Shown one piece after another: positions 51,609-61,373 of a stretch of 64,000 bases of DNA. Positions within the stretch are counted from its first letter, which is position 1. The number at the start of each line of letters is the position of its first letter. This DNA comes from an uncultured Lentisphaeria bacterium (GTDB lineage Bacteria; Verrucomicrobiota; Lentisphaeria; Victivallales; UBA1829), in assembly GCA_905197955.1 (NCBI GenBank), contig CAJKAR010000007.1, positions 1 to 64,000 on the forward strand. Reading direction: 5' to 3'. Both the position numbers and the translations under genes were made by a program. Under the pieces are notes generated by a model, which worked only from the letters and a program-made list of their open reading frames with translations, was not told the origin of the DNA and did not search any database.

Positions 51609-52242
51609 GCGGGTTTTCCGGTCCCGATCCATTGGGCTTTGCGGAAGATTCCAGTTTTCTCCATCCTGTGTCGATCAGCCATTTCCGGTACTTTTCCCGG
51701 TGGCGCTTCAGGAAGTCCGGATCGGGGAAGAAATCCTGTTCTCTGCGGAATTGTTCCGTCTGCTCTTCCAGAGAAGGCATTCCCGCTTTTTTCCGGCGTT
51801 CGTTGACTTTCTGCAGATCGTCGAAGGGGGCGGGGGTGAGACGCCCTTCGTCATCCCATTCGAACTGGGTTCCGCAGAGTTGAGGTTTCCCTTCGTACAT
51901 GCGGATGCGATCTTCCAGATAAAGAAGGTTTCGGGAGGCGATCTCTTCCGGCGAGAGCGTTTTCAGCAGGGCAAGCATTCGTTTCATGAAGTCGGGACGG
52001 CTGATGGAGTGCTGAATCAGGAACCATGCGGCATCCGAAGCCTCTTTCCCGACTTTGGCGATGGTTGGATAGCCTGTTTCCTGAATGATCTGTTCCAGAC
52101 GGCGGGAATGTTCCAGATGGACCTGTTCCATTTCCGGAGCATATCCGTCATAGAGTTTCCCCTCGTCGAGCAGGCGCTGACGGACGTTCAGGTCATGCTG
52201 TTTCATGCGGATGAGTTCCTCTGCCGTCTTGTTGTGTTCCAT
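51592..52242 (-). CDS. DUF6624-family protein
   Basis: 216 residues matching the family pattern: an initial helix with MKQHDLNVRQRLLDEG, RRLEQIIQETGYPTIAKVGKEASDAAWFLIQHS, RNLLYLEDRIRMYEGKPQLCGTQFEWDDEG and VNERRKKAGMPSLEEQTEQF. No enzymatic activity is established for the family. It is co-directional with the secreted protein and divergent from ftsW. Confidence 0.8.
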   Translation of the reverse strand: MEHNKTAEELIRMKQHDLNVRQRLLDEGKLYDGYAPEMEQVHLEHSRRLEQIIQETGYPTIAKVGKEASDAAWFLIQHSISRPDFMKRMLALLKTLSPEEIASRNLLYLEDRIRMYEGKPQLCGTQFEWDDEGRLTPAPFDDLQKVNERRKKAGMPSLEEQTEQFRREQDFFPDPDFLKRHREKYRKWLIDTGWRKLESSAKPNGSGPENPHETAL

Positions 52243-52391
52243 GCTGCCTCCTGAGGGTGTTTTTACGGATCTGCCGGCGATTGCGGAATTTTTATAATTT
52301 ATTGTCGGACCTGCGGTTTGTCAAACGGAATAAAATCTTGAAAAAAAAACTTTTCCGACTGTTATTTTTCCGTTTTTGCGCTAGGTTATCG

Positions 52392-53660
52392 ATGTCACGG
52401 AATCAAAGGATCGGAAAAAGAATGCGCCCCGTCTTGAAACAGATACAGAACAATGAAAGCATGGCCCTGGAACACGCCCGGGAAGTATCCATGCCTGCGG
52501 CGGCGCTGTTCGGCTGTGTGACATTCATCATGCTGCTGTTCGGGCTGACAATGCTCTATTCGACTTCGTTCGGAACTGCGGGATCGGCATTTTTTGTCAA
52601 GCAGCTTTTGTGGGCGTTTGTCGGCGGCGTGGGGCTCTGCGGCGTGATGTTTTTCGGCTTCAAAAAGGTTTCCGACTGGAGTCTCTGGTTCCTGATCGCG
52701 ATCTCCCTTCTGCTTCTGATTGCGGATTTCTGTTTTCCGGCGGTCAACGGAGCACATCGGTGGATCAAGGTGCCGGGGATCGGGAACATCCAGCCGTCGG
52801 AATATTCGAAAGTGATTCTGACGCTGTTCCTGGCAAAATTTCTTTCAGAGCGTATCCGGTATATTGAGCGGGCGCCGTTCTGGCGAGTGTTTGTGGCGGG
52901 GGGATGTATCTGCGGGCCGGTGATCCTTCTTGTGCTGATCGGCCGCGATCTTGGAACGACGACTCTGCTGACAATTCTCTTCTTTTCGATGATGTATATT
53001 GCCGGAATTTCCTGGAAGATCATTCTGCCGATTCTGCTTGGCATGGCGGGGAGCGTGTTTTCCTTTGTGATGGCGTTTGACCCGATGCGCCGGGATCGTC
53101 TGACCGTCTTCCTGGATCCGGAGCCGTATCAAGTTGAGGAGGGGTATCAGCTTTGGAATTCCATGCTGGCGCTGGGATCGGGCGGCTGGACCGGACTCGG
53201 ATTTACGGAGAGCCGGATGAAAATGAAGTATCTGCCGGAGGCTCATACCGATTTTATTTTGTCTATTGTCGGGGAGGAGCTGGGACTGGCCTTTATGATT
53301 CTGGTGATTATCGCCTATATCGCATTTATCATACTGGCGATGGTGATTGCCAGAAATGCGCGGACCCGGCAGGGAATGCTGGTGGCATTTGGCTGTGCAA
53401 CGTTTATCGGGGTTCAGGCGGTCATCAATGTCGGCGTGATCTGCGGTGCTTTCCCGACGAAGGGAATGCCTGCGCCGTTCATCAGCTACGGCGGCAGCAG
53501 TCTGGTGACCTGCATGGTTGCCGCCGGCCTTGTCCTGAGTGTCGCTGTGGATTCCGCGTATCCCGATTATCCGATTCTGCTGCGGGAAAAACTGCGCGAA
53601 AAATGCAAGCCGTTCCTCTTCTGGAAGAACGGCGGAAATGAGATCAAACTGGAGAAATAG
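52392..53660 (+). CDS. ftsW: SEDS peptidoglycan polymerase FtsW
   Basis: 422 residues from ATG 52392 (an internal ATG at 52422 after GGAAAAAGA is an alternative). Ten membrane segments; SEDS hallmarks VNGAHRWIKVPGIGNIQPSEYSK, GRDLGTTTLL, LPEAHTDFILSIVGEELG and GMPAPFISYGGSSL are all present. It polymerises septal peptidoglycan with a class B PBP. The upstream frame to 52257 is basic and unlikely to be translated. It is directly followed by murG, so FtsW is preferred over RodA. Confidence 0.92.
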   Translation: MSRNQRIGKRMRPVLKQIQNNESMALEHAREVSMPAAALFGCVTFIMLLFGLTMLYSTSFGTAGSAFFVKQLLWAFVGGVGLCGVMFFGFKKVSDWSLWFLIAISLLLLIADFCFPAVNGAHRWIKVPGIGNIQPSEYSKVILTLFLAKFLSERIRYIERAPFWRVFVAGGCICGPVILLVLIGRDLGTTTLLTILFFSMMYIAGISWKIILPILLGMAGSVFSFVMAFDPMRRDRLTVFLDPEPYQVEEGYQLWNSMLALGSGGWTGLGFTESRMKMKYLPEAHTDFILSIVGEELGLAFMILVIIAYIAFIILAMVIARNARTRQGMLVAFGCATFIGVQAVINVGVICGAFPTKGMPAPFISYGGSSLVTCMVAAGLVLSVAVDSAYPDYPILLREKLREKCKPFLFWKNGGNEIKLEK

Positions 53661-54803
53661 ATGAAACTGGAGCGTTTGGCAATCAGCTGCGGAGGTACCG
53701 GAGGTCATTTCAATCCGGGGCTCAGCATAGCCAGAGAATTGAAAGCAAGGGGCGGCACCCCGGTTCTTGTCCTGGGCGGGGCCCATGTGGAAAAACAGGC
53801 GAAAATTGCATCGGAGTTCGGGATCGACGTCATTCGGATTGAGGCGGCACCGATTTCCGTAAAACCGTGGAAGGCCATTCCGTTTCTGTGGAAAACCTGG
53901 AAGGGAGTCGGGCAGTGTGCAGCCGGATTCCGTCAATATCGTCCGCAGGCGCTTCTCTGCATGGGCAGTTTTGCGTCTCTGCCGCCAGCTCTTGCGGCTA
54001 AGCGGATGGGGTTGCCTCTGTTCCTGCATGACGGCAATGCGAAGATCGGAAAGGCGAACCGTTTTCTCAGTCGCTGGGCCAAGGCTCTGGCGCTGTCGTT
54101 TCCGGTGAAGGATGCTTCAGTGATCGCCTGTCCGGCGGTTCTGACAGGGATGCCGCTGCGGCCGGATCTGGTGACAGGAGTCCTCTCCAAGGAGGAAGCG
54201 ATTGCCGCAGTCAATACCCGCTGGCACACTGCGTTTTCCGCCGATCGTCCGACACTGCTTGTGTTTGGCGGCAGTCTCGGGGCTCGGACGATCAATACGG
54301 CGGTGAAGATTCCGGATGATCTTCCCGGAGCGGAACGTCTTCAGGTGATTCGTCTGGTAGGTCCCGGCAATCTGGAGGCGATTCGTCCTCTTCATGCCGG
54401 ATCGAAAGCGGAGGAGCTGATTCTGGAATCGTGTCAGGAGATGAATCTTCTTTATTCCGCGGCCGATCTAGTGATCTGCCGATCCGGGGGAAGCACCGTT
54501 TCGGAGCTGGCGGTGTACGGCAAGTATGCGGTTCTTGTGCCGTATCCGTTTGCCGCGGAGGGGCATCAGGATGACAATGCCTGCTGGCTGGCTTCGGCGG
54601 GCGGAGCGGAAATCATTCCCGATGCGGAGTGTTCTCCGGAGCGCTTCGGCAGATTGTTCCGAAACTGGCTGACGAATCGTGCCGAGTTCGAGTCGCACGG
54701 GTTGAAATCGAAGTCTCTGGCGATGCCGCGTGCAGGGGCCAATGTCCTTGATCTCATTGAAAACATTCTGACAAGTCAGGAAAATGCCGGAATGAGGCAA
54801 TAA
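53661..54803 (+). CDS. murG: MurG, UDP-GlcNAc:lipid I GlcNAc transferase
   Basis: 380 residues. ISCGGTGGHFNPGLSIARELKARGG (8-32) is the N-terminal signature, LLVFGGSLGARTIN the C-domain glycine motif, and RSGGSTVSELAVYGKYAVLVPYPFAAEGHQDDNA the UDP-GlcNAc site. It makes lipid II at the inner face of the membrane. The ATG follows the ftsW stop immediately (TAGATG) with GGAG upstream, so the two are translationally coupled. Confidence 0.97.
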   Translation: MKLERLAISCGGTGGHFNPGLSIARELKARGGTPVLVLGGAHVEKQAKIASEFGIDVIRIEAAPISVKPWKAIPFLWKTWKGVGQCAAGFRQYRPQALLCMGSFASLPPALAAKRMGLPLFLHDGNAKIGKANRFLSRWAKALALSFPVKDASVIACPAVLTGMPLRPDLVTGVLSKEEAIAAVNTRWHTAFSADRPTLLVFGGSLGARTINTAVKIPDDLPGAERLQVIRLVGPGNLEAIRPLHAGSKAEELILESCQEMNLLYSAADLVICRSGGSTVSELAVYGKYAVLVPYPFAAEGHQDDNACWLASAGGAEIIPDAECSPERFGRLFRNWLTNRAEFESHGLKSKSLAMPRAGANVLDLIENILTSQENAGMRQ

Positions 54804-54848
54804 ATAACAGAATCCATGAATCAAACAGTCTGAAAGGAGAACTTGCGT

Positions 54849-55469
54849 ATGAAAAAGACTCTTCTCACCCTCTGTGCCGCGGCGCTTGCGGCGACCGTGT
54901 TCGCGCAGGACATCAAACTGCCAACTCCCGACAAGACCGGCGGAAAATCCATTATGCAGTGTCTTGCGGAACGGAAAACGGGTCGTTCTTTCAATCCGTC
55001 GGCGAAGCTCACGGACAAGCAGCTTTCGAATCTGCTCTACGCCGCCTGCGGCTACAACCGGGCGGAGAAGCGGACGATTCCGACCGCCAGGAATTTTCAG
55101 GATCTTGTTCTTTATGTCGCTCTGCCTTCCGGCACCTACCTGTATGATGCAAAGGCAAATATGCTGAAGATGGTGATTCCGGGGGATCATCGCGAGGTCT
55201 TCGGCAAACAGAAATCCATGTTCAAATCGGCTTCCGCTGTCCTGATTTACGTCTCTGACTTTGCCAAGATGAAACGGGCGGATAATCCTGCTGTTTACGC
55301 CGCTGCACATACCGGTTCTGCTTATCAGGATGTCTATCTAGTCTGTGCCTCGGAGAATCTTGCCACCGTGATCTGCGGATTGATCGACCGGGAGAAAATC
55401 GCCTCGTTCCTGAAGCTGAAACGCGACTGCAAAGTCCAGTTCACACAGCCTGTTGGCGTTCCGAAATAA
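54849..55469 (+). CDS. Secreted nitroreductase-family (SagB-type) protein
   Basis: 206 residues from ATG 54849, which follows AAAGGAG. A signal peptide (KKTLLTLCAAALAATVFAQ) indicates export. The rest is a nitroreductase fold: RKTGRSFNPSAKLTDKQLSNLLYAACGYNR (an FMN-binding RxSxR-like start), RTIPTARNFQDLVLYVAL, and AYQDVYLVCASENLATVI. SagB-like proteins dehydrogenate or reduce organic substrates. An exported flavin enzyme of this kind may act in extracytoplasmic redox chemistry; substrate unknown. Confidence 0.85.
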   Translation: MKKTLLTLCAAALAATVFAQDIKLPTPDKTGGKSIMQCLAERKTGRSFNPSAKLTDKQLSNLLYAACGYNRAEKRTIPTARNFQDLVLYVALPSGTYLYDAKANMLKMVIPGDHREVFGKQKSMFKSASAVLIYVSDFAKMKRADNPAVYAAAHTGSAYQDVYLVCASENLATVICGLIDREKIASFLKLKRDCKVQFTQPVGVPK

Positions 55470-55519
55470 TCCGAATGTTCCGGAAGCGGTTTCTTCCGGA
55501 AGATTTTCATAAAAAAAAT

Positions 55520-55551
55520 CGCCTCCGCCGGAATCGGTGGAGGCGTTTTTT
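55520..55551. terminator. Bidirectional intrinsic terminator
   Basis: CGCCTCCGCC-GGAA-TCGGTGGAGGCG (55520-55545) is flanked by A8 on the left and T6 on the right, so it can serve both the nitroreductase gene and the convergent glycoside hydrolase. Confidence 0.88.
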
Positions 55552-55566
55552 GGGGAATTCATTTTT

Positions 55567-58500
55567 TTATTGCAGGATCGCTCTGCCGTAGGCGGCAGGA
55601 TCCTTTCCGTTGGCGATTCCGCTGAACCATTCGAGCCAGTGACGGCCCGCGGGATCACGATCGTTCACCAGAACGCTGATTCCAAGCGGCATTCCGGCGG
55701 AGGGCTTGATGTTCAGTGTTTTCCACGGGACTGCAAAGCGATAGTGAATCGTATCCGTTTCGCAGGAGTTTTTCATAATGATTCCCGGCACCGGCTGATG
55801 GAGGGGCATGAGATTGAGATTCATGCTTGCCCAGACCCAGGAATCCGGCGTTTTGCCATCGGCCTTGACTCCGAATTCGGCGTAGGCGGTTTCCTGAATG
55901 CCGTCGTTGTTCGGGCGGATCATGCGGCTCTGCGGGACGCTGACTCCGATTTGCAGGGAGTCTCCGTTCCAGAGCGATGCCGCCGATTCCTGCGGCAGGA
56001 AGTCCTTGTCTTTCACCTCCAGAGCAAAGTAGAGATACTCTTTGTCATACGCAAGAGCGATGGTTCCGGAGGGGCGGTCGAACGTTCCCTTCATTCCGTG
56101 TTGGCTGAACATTCCGCCTGCGAGCTGAGAGCGTCCGGCGGCGGGCCATTTCTCCAGCGGGAGATTGATCGCATTCCGCAGGAAGGGAATCTTGACCGGA
56201 GCGATATCGGCAGGAAGCGTCTGGCTCCAGGAGAAGCCGTCCGGAGCGGTGAAGCGTGCCGAATAGCTGTTCTTTCTGCCTGTGGAGGGATCGGCAAGAG
56301 TCAGAGTCTTCGAGGATTCCGTTCCGAGTTTTGCCTTGGCAAGCACTTTTTGTCCGTTTTCAAGAATTTCGAGTACAGTTCCGTTTCCACCGGGCGTATT
56401 GCGGCGGATGGCAAACAGGATGGCCGGTTGAGCGGAGGAGAGGAGCGGACGGATCTGTTCCAGTTCCATCGGCGCTTTGACCGTCAGGCTTTTCTGCCAG
56501 ATGTACTTGCTGTTTCCTTTGTCTTCCAGACGGAAGAAGAGATCGTATTCTCCGGGGAGTGTTCCGGCGGGAACCGAAAGAGTCGCTTTCCAGCGGATGT
56601 TGCCGCCGGAGACATTCTGTTTCAGCGGGAGCGCGGACTGAATTTTCAGCCGGTTGCCTGCCGATGCCATTTCAGAGGGCAGAGTGATTTCCACACTGCT
56701 GGTTCCGGCGGGAGCAACGGAGAGCTCTTCCGGGGAGAATTTTGCATTGAATCTGGCGTTGCTGAAATCTTCGAGTCTTCCGCCTGCGATGTAGACTGGT
56801 GCTTCGGTGAGACGGAGGGAGAGGACTCCATCGTTGAGAGTCTGTTTTCTCGTTTTTCCGCACACTTCGGTGATTGTGACCTCCGGGGTATTCATGACGA
56901 TCCGGAAATCGACCGGTTCAGGCAGCAGGGAGTAGGCGATCAGGAGCGGCGAGCCGTTCCGGTCGAAGAGCCAGACCCGGACCTTGCGTCCGATATTGAG
57001 TTCCTTCACCGGTTTTGCGTTGTAGGTCATGCGTGAGACGGTCGCCCAGGCTCCGAATGCCGGTTTCGGTTCGCGGACCGGGGATTTTTTCGGGAATTTG
57101 CGAAGCATGCCGAAGTCGAGTTCCCGCTGGCTGGTGGCATCGTTCCAGATGCCGATGTGCCAGACGCATGCCTTCAGCTCCTTGATGGTCCGGTTCAGAA
57201 TCACGACTCGCGCGAGGTACGCGGCCTGCTGGAGTTCCGTGACTTCGCCGCCGGGCTTGGTCGAGTAGCCGATTTCGCTGATGTACATCGGAACGGGACG
57301 TCCCGCGATGGCATGCAGTTCTTTCTGGAGCCGGTTCAAGGTCTCGACATAGCCGGAGGCGTCGGGATTCTGTGCTCCGGGGATGTAAGGGTGAAGCATG
57401 ACCGCATCAATGTATTTGTCGATGCCGTGCTTCTTGTAGTATCCGATGTACTGTGCAAACTGGTTGGCGTTCATCGGATTGATGCAGATTCCCGCGATGG
57501 TGCGTCCGGGATCGCATTTGCGGACAACCGCGCTTTCCAGTTTGATGATATCCATGACATCGTTCATGGTGCCGTGGAAGTTTTCGCCGACCATCGGTTC
57601 ATTCTGAGTTTCCCAGACATCGACGAGTCCGCGTCTGCTGCTGATTTCCGTCTCCAGCTGTTTCGCCAGTTTTGCGCGATCCTGCTCCGGAACCGGAACC
57701 ATGCGCTTGAAGGGATTCAGAATATTCATGCAGCGGATGATTTTTACCGGCCCGCGGTTTGCGATCTTCTCCTCGCTTGGGGGAGTCGGCTTTGCATCCT
57801 TTTTCTGGAAGACCGTGAAGAACAGCTGACGATCCCATTTGGCTCCGCCGAGTTTCTGAAGTTCCTGAGTCGGATTCAGCCCCCAGACTCCGAATGCCGG
57901 GTCAGGGGTTGAATAATAGTCTTCCGGGAGCGGAGTGGTGACAAAGAGAGAGGTCGTGTTTTTTGCTGTGACTTTCCCGTTCCGGATCAGTTCCGCGGTC
58001 AGCTGGTAGTAGTCGTTGCCGGGAAGACGGAAGCGGAACTGTTTTGCATTGTCAGCGCTTTTCTGTTCGAAGACCTTTCTGCCAAATGCATCCGTTGCGG
58101 AAACGCGGATGGTTCCGCTGCCCGCATTCGAAAGAACCGTGATGTCCGGATTTGTTTCGAACACTCTGACCGCTTTCGGAAAGACAAAGGCGAGTGGTTC
58201 CTGTTTCTGCGGAGCCGGAGCTGCCGGACGCATATTGAGTTTGATGTTGTCGATCCAGACTTTGCCGCTCTGCGTTCCGCCTTTGATGTTGAAGTAGAAC
58301 ATGAGGCGTTTGACTTCCTGATTCATGACTTTTTCAGGAATGGGGCCGAGAGTGTATTTCAGAGTTTTCCATTGAGCAGAGAGCTTTGCCGGAGTGGCAA
58401 GTTCTTTTGCCTGCTGCTTGGTTGCGGCATAGAACCGGATCGGCTTTGCTCCCTGAAGCATCAGAGAGATCGTGAGCTGAGGAGCGTTTTCCGGCGTATC

Positions 58501-58773
58501 TGTTTTTGCGTCGAACGAGAGTTCATACGCGGTATCCTTGCGATAGGCCGTGTTGAAGACCGCGTTGACGGTCTTGCCGGGTTCTGGAGTGACGGCGAGA
58601 CTCTTTTTCCCGTCGCTGAACTCCGAGGAATCAATCCGCACCATTGCGGGCCGGTTGATCCAGTAGGATCCCGTCCCCGCTTCGAACGAAGGATTTGTCA
58701 GCTTGACCTCCTCCGCCGAAAGAAGAAATCCGGTCCCGAACAGTGCAATCAAAAGTGGTAAGCAATTTCTCAT
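55567..58773 (-). CDS. Secreted multidomain glycoside hydrolase-like protein
   Basis: 1068 residues with a signal peptide (1-20). A carbohydrate-binding module occupies about 21-185 (NPSFEAGTGSYW to KVWIDNIKLN). Then come a beta domain, a TIM-barrel hydrolase region with WETQNEP (Glu near 391) and MYISEIGYST (Glu near 501), the expected acid/base and nucleophile pair of clan GH-A enzymes, and further beta domains. A C-terminal CBM9/DOMON-like domain follows (about 880-1060, DKEYLYFALEVKDKDF). GH39/GH5-like activity on plant or host glycans is inferred. It is the last gene of the lacI operon. Confidence 0.8.
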   Translation of the reverse strand: MRNCLPLLIALFGTGFLLSAEEVKLTNPSFEAGTGSYWINRPAMVRIDSSEFSDGKKSLAVTPEPGKTVNAVFNTAYRKDTAYELSFDAKTDTPENAPQLTISLMLQGAKPIRFYAATKQQAKELATPAKLSAQWKTLKYTLGPIPEKVMNQEVKRLMFYFNIKGGTQSGKVWIDNIKLNMRPAAPAPQKQEPLAFVFPKAVRVFETNPDITVLSNAGSGTIRVSATDAFGRKVFEQKSADNAKQFRFRLPGNDYYQLTAELIRNGKVTAKNTTSLFVTTPLPEDYYSTPDPAFGVWGLNPTQELQKLGGAKWDRQLFFTVFQKKDAKPTPPSEEKIANRGPVKIIRCMNILNPFKRMVPVPEQDRAKLAKQLETEISSRRGLVDVWETQNEPMVGENFHGTMNDVMDIIKLESAVVRKCDPGRTIAGICINPMNANQFAQYIGYYKKHGIDKYIDAVMLHPYIPGAQNPDASGYVETLNRLQKELHAIAGRPVPMYISEIGYSTKPGGEVTELQQAAYLARVVILNRTIKELKACVWHIGIWNDATSQRELDFGMLRKFPKKSPVREPKPAFGAWATVSRMTYNAKPVKELNIGRKVRVWLFDRNGSPLLIAYSLLPEPVDFRIVMNTPEVTITEVCGKTRKQTLNDGVLSLRLTEAPVYIAGGRLEDFSNARFNAKFSPEELSVAPAGTSSVEITLPSEMASAGNRLKIQSALPLKQNVSGGNIRWKATLSVPAGTLPGEYDLFFRLEDKGNSKYIWQKSLTVKAPMELEQIRPLLSSAQPAILFAIRRNTPGGNGTVLEILENGQKVLAKAKLGTESSKTLTLADPSTGRKNSYSARFTAPDGFSWSQTLPADIAPVKIPFLRNAINLPLEKWPAAGRSQLAGGMFSQHGMKGTFDRPSGTIALAYDKEYLYFALEVKDKDFLPQESAASLWNGDSLQIGVSVPQSRMIRPNNDGIQETAYAEFGVKADGKTPDSWVWASMNLNLMPLHQPVPGIIMKNSCETDTIHYRFAVPWKTLNIKPSAGMPLGISVLVNDRDPAGRHWLEWFSGIANGKDPAAYGRAILQ

Positions 58774-58794
58774 AAGGGTACTTTCTTGAGCCTG

Positions 58795-59385
58795 TTATTT
58801 TGCGGGAACGGCTTTTGCCGGAGCCGCCGGAGCTTTGGCATCTGCTTTCAGCTTGATGTTGTCGATCCAGACTTTGCCGTTTTTCTCACCGCCCTTGACA
58901 TTCAGGTAGAACATGAGGCGTTTGACTTCCTGATTCATGACTTTTTCAGGAATGGGTCCGATGGTGTATTTGAGGGTCTGCCACTGCTGCGTCAGCTTTG
59001 CAGGTGTGGAAAGAGCCTTGACCTGCTGCCGGTCGGAATTGTAGAAGCAGATCGGTTTTGCTCCCTGGAGCATGAGGGCCAGAGTCAACGTTGGTCCGTT
59101 GGCCGGGGTATCGGTTTTTGCATCGAAGCTGAGTTCAAACACGGTATCTTTACGCTGAACCGTGTTGAATACGGTGCTGACGGTTTTTCCCGATTCCGGG
59201 GAAATGGCGAGACTCTTCATTCCATCGCTGGATTCCGAGGAATCGACGCGCGCCATTGCGGGCCGGTTGATCCAGTAGGATCCCGTTCCCGATTCAAACG
59301 AAGGATTGTTCAGTTTGACATCTTCCGCAAAAACGAGACATCCCGCCGAAAGAAGACCGAAAATCAGTGCCGAATGTTTTTTCAT
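58795..59385 (-). CDS. Secreted stand-alone carbohydrate-binding-module protein
   Basis: 196 residues: signal peptide (1-20) plus one CBM domain nearly identical in pattern to residues 21-185 of the hydrolase 21 bp downstream (shared blocks GTGSYWINRPAM, ELSFDAKTDTP, GPIPEKVMNQEVKRLMFY). It ends in an Ala/Pro/Lys tail. No catalytic part is present. It probably binds the same glycan as the hydrolase, either as a separate capture protein or as a duplication product. Confidence 0.82.
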   Translation of the reverse strand: MKKHSALIFGLLSAGCLVFAEDVKLNNPSFESGTGSYWINRPAMARVDSSESSDGMKSLAISPESGKTVSTVFNTVQRKDTVFELSFDAKTDTPANGPTLTLALMLQGAKPICFYNSDRQQVKALSTPAKLTQQWQTLKYTIGPIPEKVMNQEVKRLMFYLNVKGGEKNGKVWIDNIKLKADAKAPAAPAKAVPAK

Positions 59386-59432
59386 AAAAAGATTCCTTTC
59401 TCTAAGTTGTATTTGGATATCAGGTTATTTTT

Positions 59433-60101
59433 TCAGGGTCTGCGCAAAGTAATGTCGTTGATGTAGATTTGGACGAAAGAAGGATAGACGATTTTTTTAG
59501 CATCATATTCTCCGATTCCTCTGGCACTTCCATCCAGAAACCAGAGCTGTCCGCGGAGGGTATGGCGGAGCGAGAAATTGAGCCTTGTTCCGCTGTAATA
59601 GGCGATGCCGAAAGTCTGTCTCAGATTTGTCCACCATGGATTGCCGATGCTGTCACCGACCAGCCAGCTGTTGGAGGGCTGTTTGATCTTTTTATTTTTG
59701 AACAGATTGATGGTTTCCGCAAAATTGTCATCGGGAGATTTCTCACGCGAGAAATTGGTGCAGAATCCGTAAGAATAACAGGCATTGCTGTTATTGGTAT
59801 ACTGTGTGACCGTGTTGTTGCCCGGACAGAAAAAAACTTTGCTGGCCTGCATGTATTTCTGATCGCAGAGAGCGTTACTCCAGTAATAGGTTCCGTTGCG
59901 AGCCTGATGCATCCATCCGTCATGATCGTTTGCATAGGCAGTGATGCCGAGCCCGATCTGCTTCAGATTGGAGATGCAGCTTGCCGATGCGGCTTTCTGT
60001 CTGGCCTTGTTCAGAGCCGGAAGCAGCATCGCCGCAAGAATGGCGATGATGGCAATCACGACAAGAAGCTCTATAAGAGTAAACTTTCCATTCGTTTTCA
60101 T
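59433..60101 (-). CDS. Type II-like pseudopilin (DUF1559 family)
   Basis: 222 residues beginning [20 protein letters not shown], a prepilin methylation/cleavage site followed by a 20-residue hydrophobic helix. The [11 protein letters not shown] stretch and a C-terminal beta domain with conserved glycines and cysteines follow, the layout typical of the very numerous Lentisphaerota/Planctomycetota pseudopilin-like proteins. Its ATG overlaps the lacI stop (60098-60101) with GAGGAG upstream, so it is coupled to the regulator. It may help display or secrete the downstream glycan-active proteins. Confidence 0.9.
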   Translation of the reverse strand: MKTNGKFTLIELLVVIAIIAILAAMLLPALNKARQKAASASCISNLKQIGLGITAYANDHDGWMHQARNGTYYWSNALCDQKYMQASKVFFCPGNNTVTQYTNNSNACYSYGFCTNFSREKSPDDNFAETINLFKNKKIKQPSNSWLVGDSIGNPWWTNLRQTFGIAYYSGTRLNFSLRHTLRGQLWFLDGSARGIGEYDAKKIVYPSFVQIYINDITLRRP

Positions 60102-61132
60102 ATTGTCTCCTCTGTTGTTGTATTTTTGAATTGAATGGATTCTCGAACGATGAAGGTTGTGGGGATGGCGATGTCCTGACGAGTTCCGGTTTCTTTGCCA
60201 GTAATGCGGTCGAGGAGCAGAGTTGCTGCTCTGCGTCCGATTTCGCAGGGATACTGATCCACGGTTGCCAGACGGGGACGTGTTCTCAAAGTCAGCGGCA
60301 GATTGCCGAATCCGACCAGAGCCAGTTCCTCCGGAACCCGGATTCCGAGATCAAGAGCGGCGTTCAGAACATCATTTGCAACATAGTCATTGAAGCAGAT
60401 CAGGGCATCCGGACGATTCCTCTTGTCCGCAAGGAGCTTTTTTGCCGCATCATAGGCTTCATTCCAGCAGTCGGAGAGATCCAGGCAGTGCCTGGCATTG
60501 ACCGGCATGTTGAATTCCGCCATGGAATCCAGAAATGCACTGCGCCGTTCTTCTCCTGTCGTTGCCAGAGTATAGGAAATGGTCCCGATTTTCTTGCGTC
60601 CCTGATTTATCAAGTACTTGATAATTTCGGGAAAAACAGAGCGGTTGTCCGCGCCGACGTGATCAAAATTGTTGCCCGGCCAGTCGCTGTCGATCAGCAC
60701 AACCGGATTGTGGAAGCGGTTCAGATCCTTGATCTGTTCCGAGGTCGGCGGCAGCGCCATAGGAAAGAGGAGGAGTCCATCCACCCGCCGGCGGCTGAAG
60801 CGGCTGAGCAGATCGACTTTATCCTTGACCAGCCGGTCCCAGGAGATCAGATATGCATCATATTCATACTCGTGAAGCACCTGATGAATTCCTTCCATCA
60901 CGGCGCCCGCGTATTCGCACTGGAACTTGTTGAACGCAATACCGATGCTTCTGCTCCGACCGGTCTGGATGCATTCCACCATTGCATTCGGCTGATAACC
61001 GTATTTCCGGGCAACTTCCATGACGCGGTCAATCGTCTCTTTCTTGATTCCCGGATTCCGCTTCAGCGCCTTGGAAACTGTGGATTCCGAAACCCCGCAG
61101 ATTTTCCCAATGCCTTTTAGAGAAATCATCAT
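60098..61132 (-). CDS. LacI-family transcriptional regulator
   Basis: 344 residues. The N-terminal HTH is [26 protein letters not shown] (about 4-29). A hinge and periplasmic-binding-protein-like domain follow ([70 protein letters not shown]). ATG 61130-61132 or the next codon can be the start. It should bind a sugar and control its own operon; TCAAGTACTTGA palindromes lie in its promoter and inside its coding region. Confidence 0.92.
   Translation of the reverse strand: MMISLKGIGKICGVSESTVSKALKRNPGIKKETIDRVMEVARKYGYQPNAMVECIQTGRSRSIGIAFNKFQCEYAGAVMEGIHQVLHEYEYDAYLISWDRLVKDKVDLLSRFSRRRVDGLLLFPMALPPTSEQIKDLNRFHNPVVLIDSDWPGNNFDHVGADNRSVFPEIIKYLINQGRKKIGTISYTLATTGEERRSAFLDSMAEFNMPVNARHCLDLSDCWNEAYDAAKKLLADKRNRPDALICFNDYVANDVLNAALDLGIRVPEELALVGFGNLPLTLRTRPRLATVDQYPCEIGRRAATLLLDRITGKETGTRQDIAIPTTFIVRESIQFKNTTTEETI
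60610..60621. promoter_or_regulatory. LacI-type palindrome inside the lacI gene
   Basis: TCAAGTACTTGA, extended to ATCAAGTACTTGAT at 60609-60622, is identical to the promoter operator 589 bp away. It could support repression by looping. Confidence 0.5.
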
Positions 61133-61173
61133 TTTTCTGTCCGTTCCGCTGTTTAGATTTTTTCTTTTCTTTA

Positions 61174-61210
61174 ATTATAATCTATTTCCACAAAAAAATC
61201 AAGTACTTGA
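61174..61210 (-). promoter_or_regulatory. lacI promoter with overlapping operator
   Basis: On the minus strand TCAAGTACTTGA (61199-61210) runs into TTGATT as the -35 box, then 17 bp, then TATAAT (plus-strand ATTATA at 61174-61179). Binding would block RNA polymerase. Confidence 0.75.
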
Positions 61211-61290
61211 AATTAAGAAAAAAGAAAAAACTCCGAAAAAACTCTTCTTTCTGCGGAGAGCAATGGAATGAAGAAGCTGAAAACAAAAAT

Positions 61291-61302
61291 TCAAGAACTT
61301 GA
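61291..61302. promoter_or_regulatory. Upstream LacI-type operator variant
   Basis: TCAAGAACTTGA, one base off the palindrome TCAAGTACTTGA, lies 92 bp upstream of the promoter operator. Confidence 0.6.
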
Positions 61303-61373
61303 AATAAAAAAGCGGGGAATGCAATTCCGTTAAAAAATCGCACATCCCCGCCAATGGCACACGGGAGGATTTC

